Shown here: piece by piece, positions 34,128 to 42,138 of the stretch
Layout: each line of letters starts with the position of its first letter
Position numbering within the stretch: the stretch's first letter is position 1
Source: JOPF133 sp052144935
GTDB taxonomy: Bacteria > Acidobacteriota > Terriglobia > Bryobacterales > Bryobacteraceae
Assembly (NCBI GenBank): GCA_052144935.1
Contig: JBKQPR010000296.1
Span: 11,312 to 75,311 of the forward strand
DNA length: 64,000 nucleotides
Reading direction: 5' to 3'
The notes under the pieces: model-generated
Databases searched by the model: none
What the model was told of the DNA's origin: nothing
What the model saw: the letters and a program-made list of their open reading frames with translations, nothing else
Program-made: the position numbers and the translations under genes

Positions 34128-35543
34128 ATGTTCGCCCGTCAGCGTAAGGCTCGTGTTTTGTTCGCGCTTTCGGACATTGCCGTGGCCGCCGTGGCCTTCG
34201 AGGCGGCCTATCGGACGCGCGCCCCCCTGCATCTGAAATACGAGTTCTACCTGACCGTGCAGGGCGTAGCCCTGGTTTTGGGCTTTTCGCTGGTCGCCTG
34301 GGTAGCGATCGGGCTATGGCTGGGGATTTACGAGAAGCTGGATTCCGGCCACCCCCGCATTATTTTGTGGGATTCGTTCCGCCAGTGCTTTTATGGCGGA
34401 ATCTGCCTGGTGCTGTTCGAGTATTTGCTGAGGCTCGACCTGAGCCGTTTCTTCCTGGCCCTGTTTACGGTCTACACATGGATTCTGCTGCTGTTGTTTC
34501 GCCTGGTGGCGGGGCGCTTGGTGGGAATCATCCGCCGCGAATTCTCGGCCCCCATTTACGTGATGGTGGTGGGCACCGGAGAGCGCGCCATCCGCATGGC
34601 CAGGACGCTGGAGCGCTCCGTGGAATACGGCGTTCGCCTGCGCGGTTTTCTGAGCGAGAAAGGCGGCCCGGAGGCGCCCTCCGAGATCGCTCTGGGGGCC
34701 ATTTATCCGGTGCGTCCGGTGGCGGAGTTGCCGGCCATCCTGCGGCAGCACGTAGTGGACGAGATCGTCTTCGCGGTGGGCAGCGAAGGCCTGGCGGATC
34801 TCGAAGAGGTGTTTCTGCTGTGCGATGAGGAGGGCGTTCGGACGCGCCTAGCGGTGGATTTCTTCCCGCACGTCAACAGCACGGTCTCGCTGGATCGCCT
34901 TGGCGCCACCCCGTTGCTGACTTTTTCGGCCGCGCCGTACGATGAGATCCGGCTGCTGATCAAGCGCACCATGGATGTCGCCCTGGCCGCCGCGGGCCTG
35001 GTGGTGCTGGCGCCGTTTATGGCGCTGGTTGCGGCGCTGATTCGCCTGACCTCGCCGGGCCCGGCCATTTTCCGCCAGGTGCGCTGCGGCCTCAACGGGC
35101 GCCGTTTCCTTTTCTATAAATTCCGCTCGATGTGCGAAAACGCCGAGGAATTGAAGCCGGCGGTGGCCCATTTGAATACCCGCGAAACGGCCTTCAAGAT
35201 CCCGGACGACCCGCGCCTGACGCCCCTGGGCCGCTATCTGCGCAAGTTTTCGATCGACGAATGGCCGCAGTTGTGGAACGTGCTGCGCGGCGATATGTCG
35301 CTGGTGGGGCCGCGGCCCGCCGTGCCCAGTGAAGTGGAGCACTACCAGCGCTGGCAGCGGCGGCGTCTGCGGATGCGGCCCGGACTGACCTGCATCTCGG
35401 CGGTTTCGGGCCGCGACGCCGTGGATTTCGAGACCTGGATGAAGATGGATATGCAGTACATTGATACTTGGTCGCTGGCGCTCGACTGGAAGATTCTGCT
35501 GCGAACCATACCCCGCGTCCTGACGGGCCGCGGGGCCAATTGA
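34128..35543 (+). CDS. Polyprenyl glycosylphosphotransferase (exopolysaccharide initiating sugar transferase)
   Basis: A 471-residue inner-membrane enzyme that starts polysaccharide repeat-unit assembly by moving a sugar-phosphate to undecaprenyl phosphate. The N-terminal half has four to five membrane helices (for example LTVQGVALVLGFSLVAWVAI) and a CoA-binding-like Rossmann segment (VVGTGERAIRMARTLERS). The C-terminal catalytic domain starts with a reentrant helix (LIKRTMDVALAAAGLVVLAP) and carries RFLFYKFRSMCENAEE, FSIDEWPQLWNVLRGDMSLV, GPRPAVPSEVEHY and RMRPGLTCISAVSGR. It belongs functionally with the polysaccharide genes at 46-57 kb. A PyrE-like gene follows 13 bp later. Confidence 0.9.
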   Translation: MFARQRKARVLFALSDIAVAAVAFEAAYRTRAPLHLKYEFYLTVQGVALVLGFSLVAWVAIGLWLGIYEKLDSGHPRIILWDSFRQCFYGGICLVLFEYLLRLDLSRFFLALFTVYTWILLLLFRLVAGRLVGIIRREFSAPIYVMVVGTGERAIRMARTLERSVEYGVRLRGFLSEKGGPEAPSEIALGAIYPVRPVAELPAILRQHVVDEIVFAVGSEGLADLEEVFLLCDEEGVRTRLAVDFFPHVNSTVSLDRLGATPLLTFSAAPYDEIRLLIKRTMDVALAAAGLVVLAPFMALVAALIRLTSPGPAIFRQVRCGLNGRRFLFYKFRSMCENAEELKPAVAHLNTRETAFKIPDDPRLTPLGRYLRKFSIDEWPQLWNVLRGDMSLVGPRPAVPSEVEHYQRWQRRRLRMRPGLTCISAVSGRDAVDFETWMKMDMQYIDTWSLALDWKILLRTIPRVLTGRGAN

Positions 35544-35556
35544 AGGGACCTAACCG

Positions 35557-36171
35557 ATGCACCTGATTCCCACTCAAGACGAGGTGGTCGCCGTGTTGCG
35601 CGACACCGGAGCCCTCCGTGACGGCCATTTTGAGTATCCCACCGGTCTCCATTCGAACGAATACCTGCAAGTGCCGCTGGCCCTGCGGCGCTATCAGCAT
35701 CAGCGGATGCTCTCGGTGGGGCTGAGCCGGCTGCTGCGGGCCAATTCCGAGATCCGCGCCATCATGCCCGAACTGTCCATCGTGGTGCCGGCCACGGCCG
35801 GGCTGCCAGTGGCCTACGGGGTATGCGAGGCGATCCGCGCCAAACAGGTTTATTGGGCCGAGAGGGAGCGCGACGACCAGCCGCTGCGGTTCCGGCAATT
35901 CGTGGAGCCGCAGCCGGGCGAACCGGTGCTGCTGGTGGACGACATCCTGCGTAGCGGAAGCAAGCTGACGGCGCTCAAGGGCCTGTTGGACGCCGCCGGG
36001 GCGAAAGTTGTGGGCCTGGCGGTGATTATCTACCAGCCTACGCCCGATACCCTGGACTTCGGCTCGCTGCCGCTCTACTACCTCGCCAAGCTGGATGCCA
36101 GCTATTACGTGCATGGGACGGCCTGCGCGCTGTGCAAGAGGGGCGAACCCTTGGAGAAGGTCTGGGTGTAG
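35557..36171 (+). CDS. PyrE-like phosphoribosyltransferase
   Basis: A 204-residue type I phosphoribosyltransferase. The PRPP-binding motif is PVLLVDDILRSGSKL (about residues 126-140). IVVPATAGLPVAYGV provides the hood and PPi loop. The N-terminal part (LRDTGALRDGHFEYPTGLHS) resembles orotate phosphoribosyltransferases, where GHFxLxSGxHS is typical. It would join a base to PRPP, orotate being the best guess. It may be a PyrE homologue with another substrate, since CALCKRGEPLEKVWV at the C-terminus includes an unusual CxxC. It is 13 bp downstream of the sugar transferase. Confidence 0.75.
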   Translation: MHLIPTQDEVVAVLRDTGALRDGHFEYPTGLHSNEYLQVPLALRRYQHQRMLSVGLSRLLRANSEIRAIMPELSIVVPATAGLPVAYGVCEAIRAKQVYWAERERDDQPLRFRQFVEPQPGEPVLLVDDILRSGSKLTALKGLLDAAGAKVVGLAVIIYQPTPDTLDFGSLPLYYLAKLDASYYVHGTACALCKRGEPLEKVWV

Positions 36172-36360
36172 AGGCGCGTGCGCCGCGGCGGGCCGGGAAG
36201 GCTGCTCAATGATGGTGCAGAGTGTGACAACCTCGTTACATGCCGGTGTTTGACGGCCCGGCGACACCCTATTTTCCACAGCTTTTTCAGCGGTCCGGAG
36301 GAAAATAGAGAGAAAACCGCCAATGATGCTACATTGATTACGGTTCGGTCACGGAAGCGT

Positions 36361-36897
36361 ATGCGGAAACTCGGCTTTTGGATCTGTCTCTGTGGGATGC
36401 CGCTGGGAGCCCAGACTGGGGATGGCGAAAAGCTGGCGCCTTACTATCCCACGCCTGGAGCCATCGTCGAGAGAATGCTGCAACTGGGCGGGCTGAAAGC
36501 GGGCGAGAAGGTCTTCGATCTGGGGTCGGGCGATGGCCGGATTGTGATCATGGCGGCCCAGCGGTTTCATGCCGATGCGGTGGGTGTGGAACTGGACCGC
36601 GACCTGGTGAAAGTGAGCCTGGCCAAGATCCAAAAGCTGGGCCTGGAAAAAAGCGCTCGCATTATTAACGGCGACCTGCTAAAGCAAAACTACAGCTCCG
36701 CCGATCTAGTAACCGTATACTTGCTGCCGGCGGCGATCGACAGCAAAGTGCAGCCTTTGCTCGATAGGCAATTGAAGAAGGGCGCGCGCGTTGTGGCCCA
36801 TGATTTCGAGTTCCGGAGCTGGACCCCCGACAAGGTGGAGAGCATACCCGACGACGGGGAGGGCCGCAGCCACACCCTATTCTTATACCGGAAGTGA
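36361..36897 (+). CDS. Exported or anchored class I SAM methyltransferase-like protein
   Basis: A 178-residue protein with a short hydrophobic N-terminus (residues 1-18, ending LGAQ) that looks like a signal peptide. The methyltransferase motif I is KVFDLGSGDGRIVIMAA (about residues 53-69), followed by the acidic VGVELDRDLV and the motif IINGDLLKQNYSSADLVTVY. This arrangement resembles DOT1-like small methyltransferases. The role is unknown. A SAM enzyme with an export signal is odd, so the N-terminus may instead be an anchor or part of the fold. ATG 36361 is preferred. The open frame extends upstream without coding character. The stop overlaps the next start (TGATG). Confidence 0.7.
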   Translation: MRKLGFWICLCGMPLGAQTGDGEKLAPYYPTPGAIVERMLQLGGLKAGEKVFDLGSGDGRIVIMAAQRFHADAVGVELDRDLVKVSLAKIQKLGLEKSARIINGDLLKQNYSSADLVTVYLLPAAIDSKVQPLLDRQLKKGARVVAHDFEFRSWTPDKVESIPDDGEGRSHTLFLYRK

Positions 36898-38051
36898 TGG
36901 TGGTGTTATTTCCTCCCAATTTTGCCTGGCGGCCCTATACCGCTCGGGCGCGGGTTCTGTTGACATCGGTGGGCCTGGCGGTGGTGTTTTTGGCGCTGCC
37001 GGACGCCTCCATCCCGCTGCGCGCCGTGATGGCGCTGTTTGTGGCTTACGCGTTGGCTTTGGCGATCCACCCGAAGGGGCCATCGCGCATGGCCGGGCTG
37101 TTGATCCTGTTCGCCGACGCGGTTTATTTCCTGGTGCTGGCCAGCTTCGCGACCGAACGCCTGCAGTGGATGGCGGCGGTGTTTTTCCTGTTCCTGGCCA
37201 CCGAAGGTCTGGCGTTTTATTCTCCCGTGGAGGTCGCGGTAATCACCGGCATCAGCGCGATTTTCTGCGCCGTATTGCCCAATACTTCCAACCGGATTCT
37301 GGAGCCCACGGTGCTGGTGGCGGGCGCCTTGGCATGCGGTTTCGCGGTGAGCAGAGAGCGGCTGCTCAACCAGGTGCGCGCGCTCGAAGCCAAGCTGGAG
37401 GAGACCCGCCAGGCGGTTGACAGAGCCCGCGACGGGGAGCGGGTACGGATCGCCGCGGATTTCCACGACGGCCCTCTGCAAAGCTTCATCAGTTTGCAGA
37501 TGCGGCTGGAAATTCTGCGCAAACTGCTGGAGCGCAATTTCCAGGCCGGAATGGAGGATCTAAAGCAATTGCAGGCGCTGGCCAACACCCAGATCCGCGA
37601 TCTGCGGCTATTCCTGCACAGCATGCGGCCAGTGGATGTGGACGGCGCCAATCTGGTGGCCATGGCGCGGCGCGCAGCCGAGGCCTTCCAAAAAGAAAGC
37701 GGCATCCCGGTGACCTTTGCGGGATCGGCTTCGCCGGTGGGGCTGCCGCAGGAAATGAGCAGCGAGGTATTGCAGATGCTGCGCGAGGCGCTCCACAATG
37801 TGCAAAAGCATGCCGGAGCGTCGCGCGTGGCGGTGAGCATGGAAAAGGCCGACCGGGGCCTCGAAATCGCCGTGGAGGACAACGGCCACGGCTTCCCGTT
37901 TGCGGGAACCTATACGCTGGAGGAACTGGAACTGCTGCGGCTGGGGCCGGCCAGTTTGAAGCGGCGGGCGAGGTCGTTGAACGCGGACCTGGTGCTGGAG
38001 TCGCGGCCCGGGCGTGGCGCGGGGCTGAGGTTGCGGGTGCCGCTGCAATGA
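36897..38051 (+). CDS. NarX-type sensor histidine kinase (HisKA_3)
   Basis: A 384-residue kinase. About five membrane helices occupy residues 20-150, without a large periplasmic sensor. A coiled coil (LLNQVRALEAKLEETRQAVD) leads to the HisKA_3 motif ERVRIAADFHDGPLQSFISL, whose His is the phosphorylation site. The HATPase region shows LREALHNVQKHAGAS, VEDNGHGFPF and RPGRGAGLRLRVPL. Its partner should be a NarL-type regulator, but none is adjacent. The start is ATG 36897, overlapping the preceding stop. GTG 36894 is possible too. The stop overlaps the following lipoprotein gene (ATGA), so three genes appear coupled. Confidence 0.85.
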   Translation: MVVLFPPNFAWRPYTARARVLLTSVGLAVVFLALPDASIPLRAVMALFVAYALALAIHPKGPSRMAGLLILFADAVYFLVLASFATERLQWMAAVFFLFLATEGLAFYSPVEVAVITGISAIFCAVLPNTSNRILEPTVLVAGALACGFAVSRERLLNQVRALEAKLEETRQAVDRARDGERVRIAADFHDGPLQSFISLQMRLEILRKLLERNFQAGMEDLKQLQALANTQIRDLRLFLHSMRPVDVDGANLVAMARRAAEAFQKESGIPVTFAGSASPVGLPQEMSSEVLQMLREALHNVQKHAGASRVAVSMEKADRGLEIAVEDNGHGFPFAGTYTLEELELLRLGPASLKRRARSLNADLVLESRPGRGAGLRLRVPLQ

Positions 38052-39055
38052 CCCGCCGCGGCGCCCTGGCGCTGGCGGCCATCCCGTGGCTGTCCGGTTG
38101 CGGACATTATGCCGCTTTCACCTTGCCGGTCGAGCCGGGCGGTGACCCGAGTCTGAGTTTCGAGCTGGAAGCGCTACCCCAACCGGTGCTCTCGCCGGGC
38201 GCCGGATGGGATTCGCACGATGCCCTGAACCCCGCCATGGTGGACGGCCACAACATGCTTTATTCGGGATTCGATGGGCATACCTGGCGCACCGGGATGG
38301 CGACCTCCGCCGATGGGATCTTCTGGCGCAAGCACGGCATGGTGTTGGAGCCGGATGCCCGGAGTTGGGAGGGCGATTACATCGCGGCCAATGGCGCGGC
38401 GGTGTCCGATCGGGGCCAACTCTGGTACTGGTATGTGGCAGGGCCGCGCGAGCTGCCGCAAATCGGCTTGTGGAGAATGGCGGAGGAGCGGCGGGGACCG
38501 CGGAGTCCGCCGAGGAGGGAGCCGCGGCCGGTGTTGGAGGCGGGGCCGTACGGGAGTTGGGAGGAGCGCGGCGTGGCCGATCCCTACGTGATCCGCATCG
38601 GCGCATATTTTTACCTGTATTATCTGGGACAGGACCGCGCCCGCCGCCAACGCCTCGGCCTGGCGCGCTCCGCCGATGGCGTGCGGTGGGAGAAACTGCG
38701 CGCCAATCCGATCCTGGAACTGGGCGGAGCGGGAGCCTTTGACGAGAACGGGCTGGGCGAGCCGGCGGTGTGGGAGTACGGGGGTTCCTACTGGATGCTG
38801 TACACCGGGCGGGATGCCGGCGAAAACCGGCGTCTGGGGCTGGCGCGGTCGACCGATGGCGTCGGCTGGAAGAAACTGCCGGCGGTGTTCAGCGGCGCCG
38901 AAGCCTGGGATTCGAAAGTCATGTGCGATCCGAGCGTGGTACTGGAGGGCCCGCAGATCCGGGTCTGGTTCGGCGGCGGCGACGTGGCCCGGCCGGACGA
39001 GAATCTGCACGGGCAAATCGGGCTGGCGATTCTGAAGCCGGTCGGCGGGGGGTAG
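38048..39055 (+). CDS. Lipoprotein with a five-bladed propeller, GH43/GH130-like
   Basis: A 335-residue lipoprotein with lipobox LSGC (Cys18). The mature part contains repeated strands such as NPAMVDGHNMLYSGFDG, GMATSADGIFWRKHG, VADPYVIRIGAYFYLYYLGQ, GLARSADGVRWEKL and GLARSTDGVGWKKLP, which build a five-bladed propeller as in family 43 and 130 glycosidases and DUF377 proteins. Acidic residues suitable for catalysis are present but cannot be assigned. It probably acts on glycans at the cell envelope. It overlaps the sensor-kinase gene by 4 nt. Confidence 0.75.
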   Translation: MTRRGALALAAIPWLSGCGHYAAFTLPVEPGGDPSLSFELEALPQPVLSPGAGWDSHDALNPAMVDGHNMLYSGFDGHTWRTGMATSADGIFWRKHGMVLEPDARSWEGDYIAANGAAVSDRGQLWYWYVAGPRELPQIGLWRMAEERRGPRSPPRREPRPVLEAGPYGSWEERGVADPYVIRIGAYFYLYYLGQDRARRQRLGLARSADGVRWEKLRANPILELGGAGAFDENGLGEPAVWEYGGSYWMLYTGRDAGENRRLGLARSTDGVGWKKLPAVFSGAEAWDSKVMCDPSVVLEGPQIRVWFGGGDVARPDENLHGQIGLAILKPVGGG

Positions 39056-39064
39056 GCGCAGTCT

Positions 39065-39177
39065 TTCACCGCGGAGACGCGGAGGGCGCCGAGAAAGCGC
39101 AGAGAAAACCAATCAAGATCATTTGTGTTTTGAATTTCTCTGCGTAGTCTCTGAGATCTCCGCGTCTCCGCGGTGAA
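39065..39177. repeat. Long palindromic repeat (REP-like hairpin)
   Basis: The arms TTCACCGCGGAGACGCGGAG (39065-39084) and its exact complement (39158-39177) are 20 bp each. A second, inner pair CGCAGAGAAA / TTTCTCTGCG (39098-39107, 39135-39144) is nested in the same register. It lies between two convergent genes and could terminate transcription from both sides. Related elements are at 22311 and 42044. Confidence 0.8.
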
Positions 39178-39194
39178 TCACAAGGTTCCCCACT

Positions 39195-40202
39195 CTAACC
39201 CCGCCCCTTGCAGGCGAAGCGCCAGGCGTGTTCCACGATGCTGTGGAGATCGGTGTATTGTGGGGTCCAACCGAGCTTGGTTCGCAACTTTTCGGAGGCC
39301 GCTACCAGCACTGGAGGATCACCCTCGCGGCGGGGGCCGACGGCGTAGGGAACCTCCCTGCCGGTCACTTCCTCGACGGCGCGAACCATCTCCAGCACGC
39401 TGTGGCCCGTGCCGGTGCCGACATTGAACTGGTCGGATGGGCCGCCGGACATCAGGTATTCGAGCGCCAGGATGTGAGCCCTCGCCAGGTCGTCCACATG
39501 AATGTAATCGCGGATGCAGGTGCCGTCGGGAGTGTCGTAATCGTCGCCGAAGAGGGTGACCGGCTGGCCGGTGAGAACGGCGCGTAACAGCAGCGGGATG
39601 AGGTGGGTTTCCGGTTCGTGCTCCTCACCCAGGTGGCCCTCGGGATCGGCGCCCGAAGCGTTGAAATAGCGCAGACTGACGCTGGTGATGTGGTGGATTT
39701 CGTCAAACCAGCGGAGCAGCGTCTCCACCATCACCTTGGATTCGCCGTAGGGACTTACAGGGTGGATGGGGAAATCCTCGTGGATGGGAGTCGCACGGGG
39801 AGTCCCGTAGACGGCGGCGGTGGAAGAGAACACGATGTGCTTCACGCCGGCCTGCCGCATGGCCGTGAGGAGCGAAAGCGAGCCGCCTACGTTGTTGGCG
39901 AAGTAGCGCTCGGGTTCGCGCATGGACTCTCCGACGGCGATGGAGGCGGCGAAGTGCACCACGGCCTCGCACCCGGTCTGGCGCAAGAGGTCGGCCAAAG
40001 CGGCGGTCTCGGAAAGATTCATTTGATGCAGCCGGCCGGCGGGTACGTTGTGGCGGTAGCCCTTCGACAAGTCGTCCGCCACGGCCACATCATATCCCTG
40101 CCTCAGCAGCAGGCGGACGGTGTGCGAGCCGATATAGCCGGCGCCGCCGGTAACCAGAATTTTTGGTGGATTCACAGGATCTAGAACCGATTGTAGTAGC
40201 AT
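39195..40202 (-). CDS. galE: UDP-glucose 4-epimerase
   Basis: A 335-residue SDR-type enzyme interconverting UDP-glucose and UDP-galactose, supplying sugars for the polysaccharides made by neighbouring genes. The NAD site is ILVTGGAGYIGSH, followed by HFAASIAVGESM, the catalytic YGESK (YxxxK) and the C-terminal ALEYLMSGGPSDQFNVGTGT. The start is ATG 40202 (LLQSVLDPVN leader) or GTG 40175 (just before PPKILVTGG). The second leaves more room for the divergent promoters, as ATG 40202 is only 9 bp from the opposite gene's start. Neither has a clear ribosome-binding site. Confidence 0.92.
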   Translation of the reverse strand: MLLQSVLDPVNPPKILVTGGAGYIGSHTVRLLLRQGYDVAVADDLSKGYRHNVPAGRLHQMNLSETAALADLLRQTGCEAVVHFAASIAVGESMREPERYFANNVGGSLSLLTAMRQAGVKHIVFSSTAAVYGTPRATPIHEDFPIHPVSPYGESKVMVETLLRWFDEIHHITSVSLRYFNASGADPEGHLGEEHEPETHLIPLLLRAVLTGQPVTLFGDDYDTPDGTCIRDYIHVDDLARAHILALEYLMSGGPSDQFNVGTGTGHSVLEMVRAVEEVTGREVPYAVGPRREGDPPVLVAASEKLRTKLGWTPQYTDLHSIVEHAWRFACKGRG

Positions 40203-40212
40203 GACGGTTCTA
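40182..40212. promoter_or_regulatory. Inverted repeat between divergent galE and ThDP-enzyme genes
   Basis: TAGAACCG (40182-40189) and CGGTTCTA (40205-40212) are perfect 8-bp arms separated by 15 bp. The element spans both possible start regions and could be an operator for a dimeric repressor or a 5-prime hairpin. Confidence 0.4.
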
Positions 40213-41990
40213 TGCCAAACGGGGCACGGCTTTTCGTAGGCGCGGCGGCGCGCTTGGGGATCGATACGGTCTTCACCCTGGTGGGAGATCACCTGAATGA
40301 AGTGCTGTGGGAGGCGGCGCAGGCGGGCATGCGGATCGTGGATCTGCGGCATGAATCGGGGGTGACGCATGCGGCCGATGCCTGGGCGCGGATTCATCGC
40401 CGGCCAGCGCTTTCGCTGGTCACCGGCGGGCCGGGCCATACCAATTCGCTCACCGGGATTGCCACCGCGCAGCTTGCCGGCAGCCCCTTGATCGCCGTCA
40501 GCGGCAGCCGGCCGTCCCACATGGGGGGCCGCAACGCGTTTCAGGATATCGACCAGCTCGGCATGGCGCGGCCGGTAGTGAAGTGGGCGGGAGAGCCGCC
40601 GGATGCCGATGCCATTCCGGCTTACCTGGAGCGGGCGTACCGGGAAGCCGACTCCGGGCGTAAGGGGGCGGTGCATCTCACCATCCCGGTAAACCTCTTC
40701 ATGGCCGAAGCGAAACCAGCGGCGCCCGGCGACCGGCTGCAGGCCGGCCAGTTTCCTCCCGAGCCGGCTCCAGCGGCGTTCGGCAACCGGCTGCCGATCG
40801 GCCAGTTACCCCCCGAGCCGGCCAGGCAACCGGTACCCTGCCGGGAAGTGTTGGAAATGCTGCGCGCTGCCCAGAGGCCGGTGGCCATCGCGGGGAGCGG
40901 GATTTGGTGGGCGCGCGCGGAGGAGGCGCTACGGGGCTTCATCGAACGAACCGGGCTGCCGCTCTATACCATTACGATGGCGCGCGGCACGGTTTCCGAC
41001 GATCATCCGCTGGTGATGGGATATGCCGATCCGGCGCTGAACTATGCCGTACACACGGCATTCCGGGAGGCCGATCTGTTTCTCGCGATCGGCAAGCGCA
41101 TCGATTACCGGCTGGGGGCGCCCTCCGGGCCCGGCGGCGGCACGCGTCTGTTTCCGGCAGAGGCGCGCTTCATTCAAGTCGACATCCACGCCCAGGAGCT
41201 GGGTCTCAACCGCAAGTTGGATCTGGCCATCTGCGCCGACGCGCGCGAGGCGCTGGAGCAATTGACGGAAGCCGCGGGGCCGGAGAAGTGGCCGGAGCGG
41301 CCGTGGGTCGAGCGGCTGCGCGGCCTGCGGGCGGATTGGCGCGGCCAGCTTGAGGGGGCGGCATCCGATGGATCCACACCGCTGCATCCGGCGGCCTTTT
41401 TCCGCGAGTTGGGCGAAGCGCTGCCACCGGACGTGCTGTACTCGTGGGACGGCGGCGATTTCGCACACTGGGGGCGCGCCATGCTGCCGGCCCGGCAGGC
41501 GGGCGGGTGGCTGCGATTGGGGCCACTGGGCACCATCGGGTCGTCGCTGCCCAACGGGCTGGCCCTGCAACTGGCGCATCCGGACCGGCGCGTGGTGGCG
41601 ATCACGGGCGATGGCGCGCTGGGCTTCTACATTGCCGAGATGGACAGCCTGGTGCGCCATCGGCTGCCGTTGGTGCTGATCGTGGGCAATGACGCGGCTT
41701 GGGGCCTGGAGCGCGAGCTGCAATCGGCGGCGGCGCACGCGGGGGTGACCGGACCCGCGGGAACGGTGGCCTGCGAACTGCGATCCACGCGCTATGACGT
41801 GGTGATGCAGGGATTCGGAGGCGCGGGCGAAACCGTGGAGCGGCTGGAGCAGGTCCGCCCGGCGGTGGCGCGCGCCCTGGCGGCCGGGCAGCCTTACTGC
41901 CTCAACGTGAAGATCCGTGGCGCGCGCTCTCCATTCACCGCGTGGCAGATCGCGGGAAAGGCGAGGCAGCCCGGAATCGGGAAAGCATAG
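40212..41990 (+). CDS. Thiamine-diphosphate-dependent enzyme of the acetolactate synthase/2-hydroxyacyl-CoA lyase group
   Basis: A 592-residue ThDP enzyme. The catalytic Glu48 is in DLRHESGVTHAADAWAR. The pyrimidine domain also has SLVTGGPGHTNSLTGIATAQ. A central domain (about residues 215-360) contains RPVAIAGSGIWWARAEEALR. The cofactor-binding motif is GDGALGFYIAEMDSLVRHRL with NDAAWG. The family includes acetolactate synthases, oxalyl-CoA decarboxylases and hydroxyacyl-CoA lyases. The substrate cannot be fixed. An odd feature is a diverged 18-residue tandem duplication in the linker (PAAPGDRLQAGQFPPEPA then PAAFGNRLPIGQLPPEPA, about residues 174-209). Confidence 0.82.
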   Translation: MPNGARLFVGAAARLGIDTVFTLVGDHLNEVLWEAAQAGMRIVDLRHESGVTHAADAWARIHRRPALSLVTGGPGHTNSLTGIATAQLAGSPLIAVSGSRPSHMGGRNAFQDIDQLGMARPVVKWAGEPPDADAIPAYLERAYREADSGRKGAVHLTIPVNLFMAEAKPAAPGDRLQAGQFPPEPAPAAFGNRLPIGQLPPEPARQPVPCREVLEMLRAAQRPVAIAGSGIWWARAEEALRGFIERTGLPLYTITMARGTVSDDHPLVMGYADPALNYAVHTAFREADLFLAIGKRIDYRLGAPSGPGGGTRLFPAEARFIQVDIHAQELGLNRKLDLAICADAREALEQLTEAAGPEKWPERPWVERLRGLRADWRGQLEGAASDGSTPLHPAAFFRELGEALPPDVLYSWDGGDFAHWGRAMLPARQAGGWLRLGPLGTIGSSLPNGLALQLAHPDRRVVAITGDGALGFYIAEMDSLVRHRLPLVLIVGNDAAWGLERELQSAAAHAGVTGPAGTVACELRSTRYDVVMQGFGGAGETVERLEQVRPAVARALAAGQPYCLNVKIRGARSPFTAWQIAGKARQPGIGKA

Positions 41991-42043
41991 ACCCGCAGAG
42001 CCCCAGCGTCAACGGACATGGTCGTTCAGGGGCGAGGCAACGC

Positions 42044-42123
42044 TTGACGCGGGGGGTGCCCCTTGGGCCCGGAGGCGCAGAGGTACCCGCGGAGGACACA
42101 TTCTTGAGTCTTCTCCGCGTCAA
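42044..42123. repeat. Inverted-repeat element related to 22311 and 39065
   Basis: The arms TTGACGCGG (42044-42052) and CCGCGTCAA (42115-42123) are perfect complements. The interior shares GTGCCCCTTGGGCCCGGA and TTGAGTCTTCTC with the element at 22311-22427. It lies between two convergent genes. Confidence 0.6.
42055..42070 (-). repeat. Dispersed 16-bp GC repeat, copy 5
   Basis: The minus-strand reading is GGGCCCAAGGGGCACC, identical to copy 3. It is embedded in the inverted-repeat element. Confidence 0.6.
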
Positions 42124-42138
42124 AGAGGTCGCGCGCGG

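Noticed and set aside
40203..40676. A 158-codon N-terminal extension of galE
   Set aside because: It is antisense to the ThDP enzyme and precedes the conserved NAD-binding start of galE.
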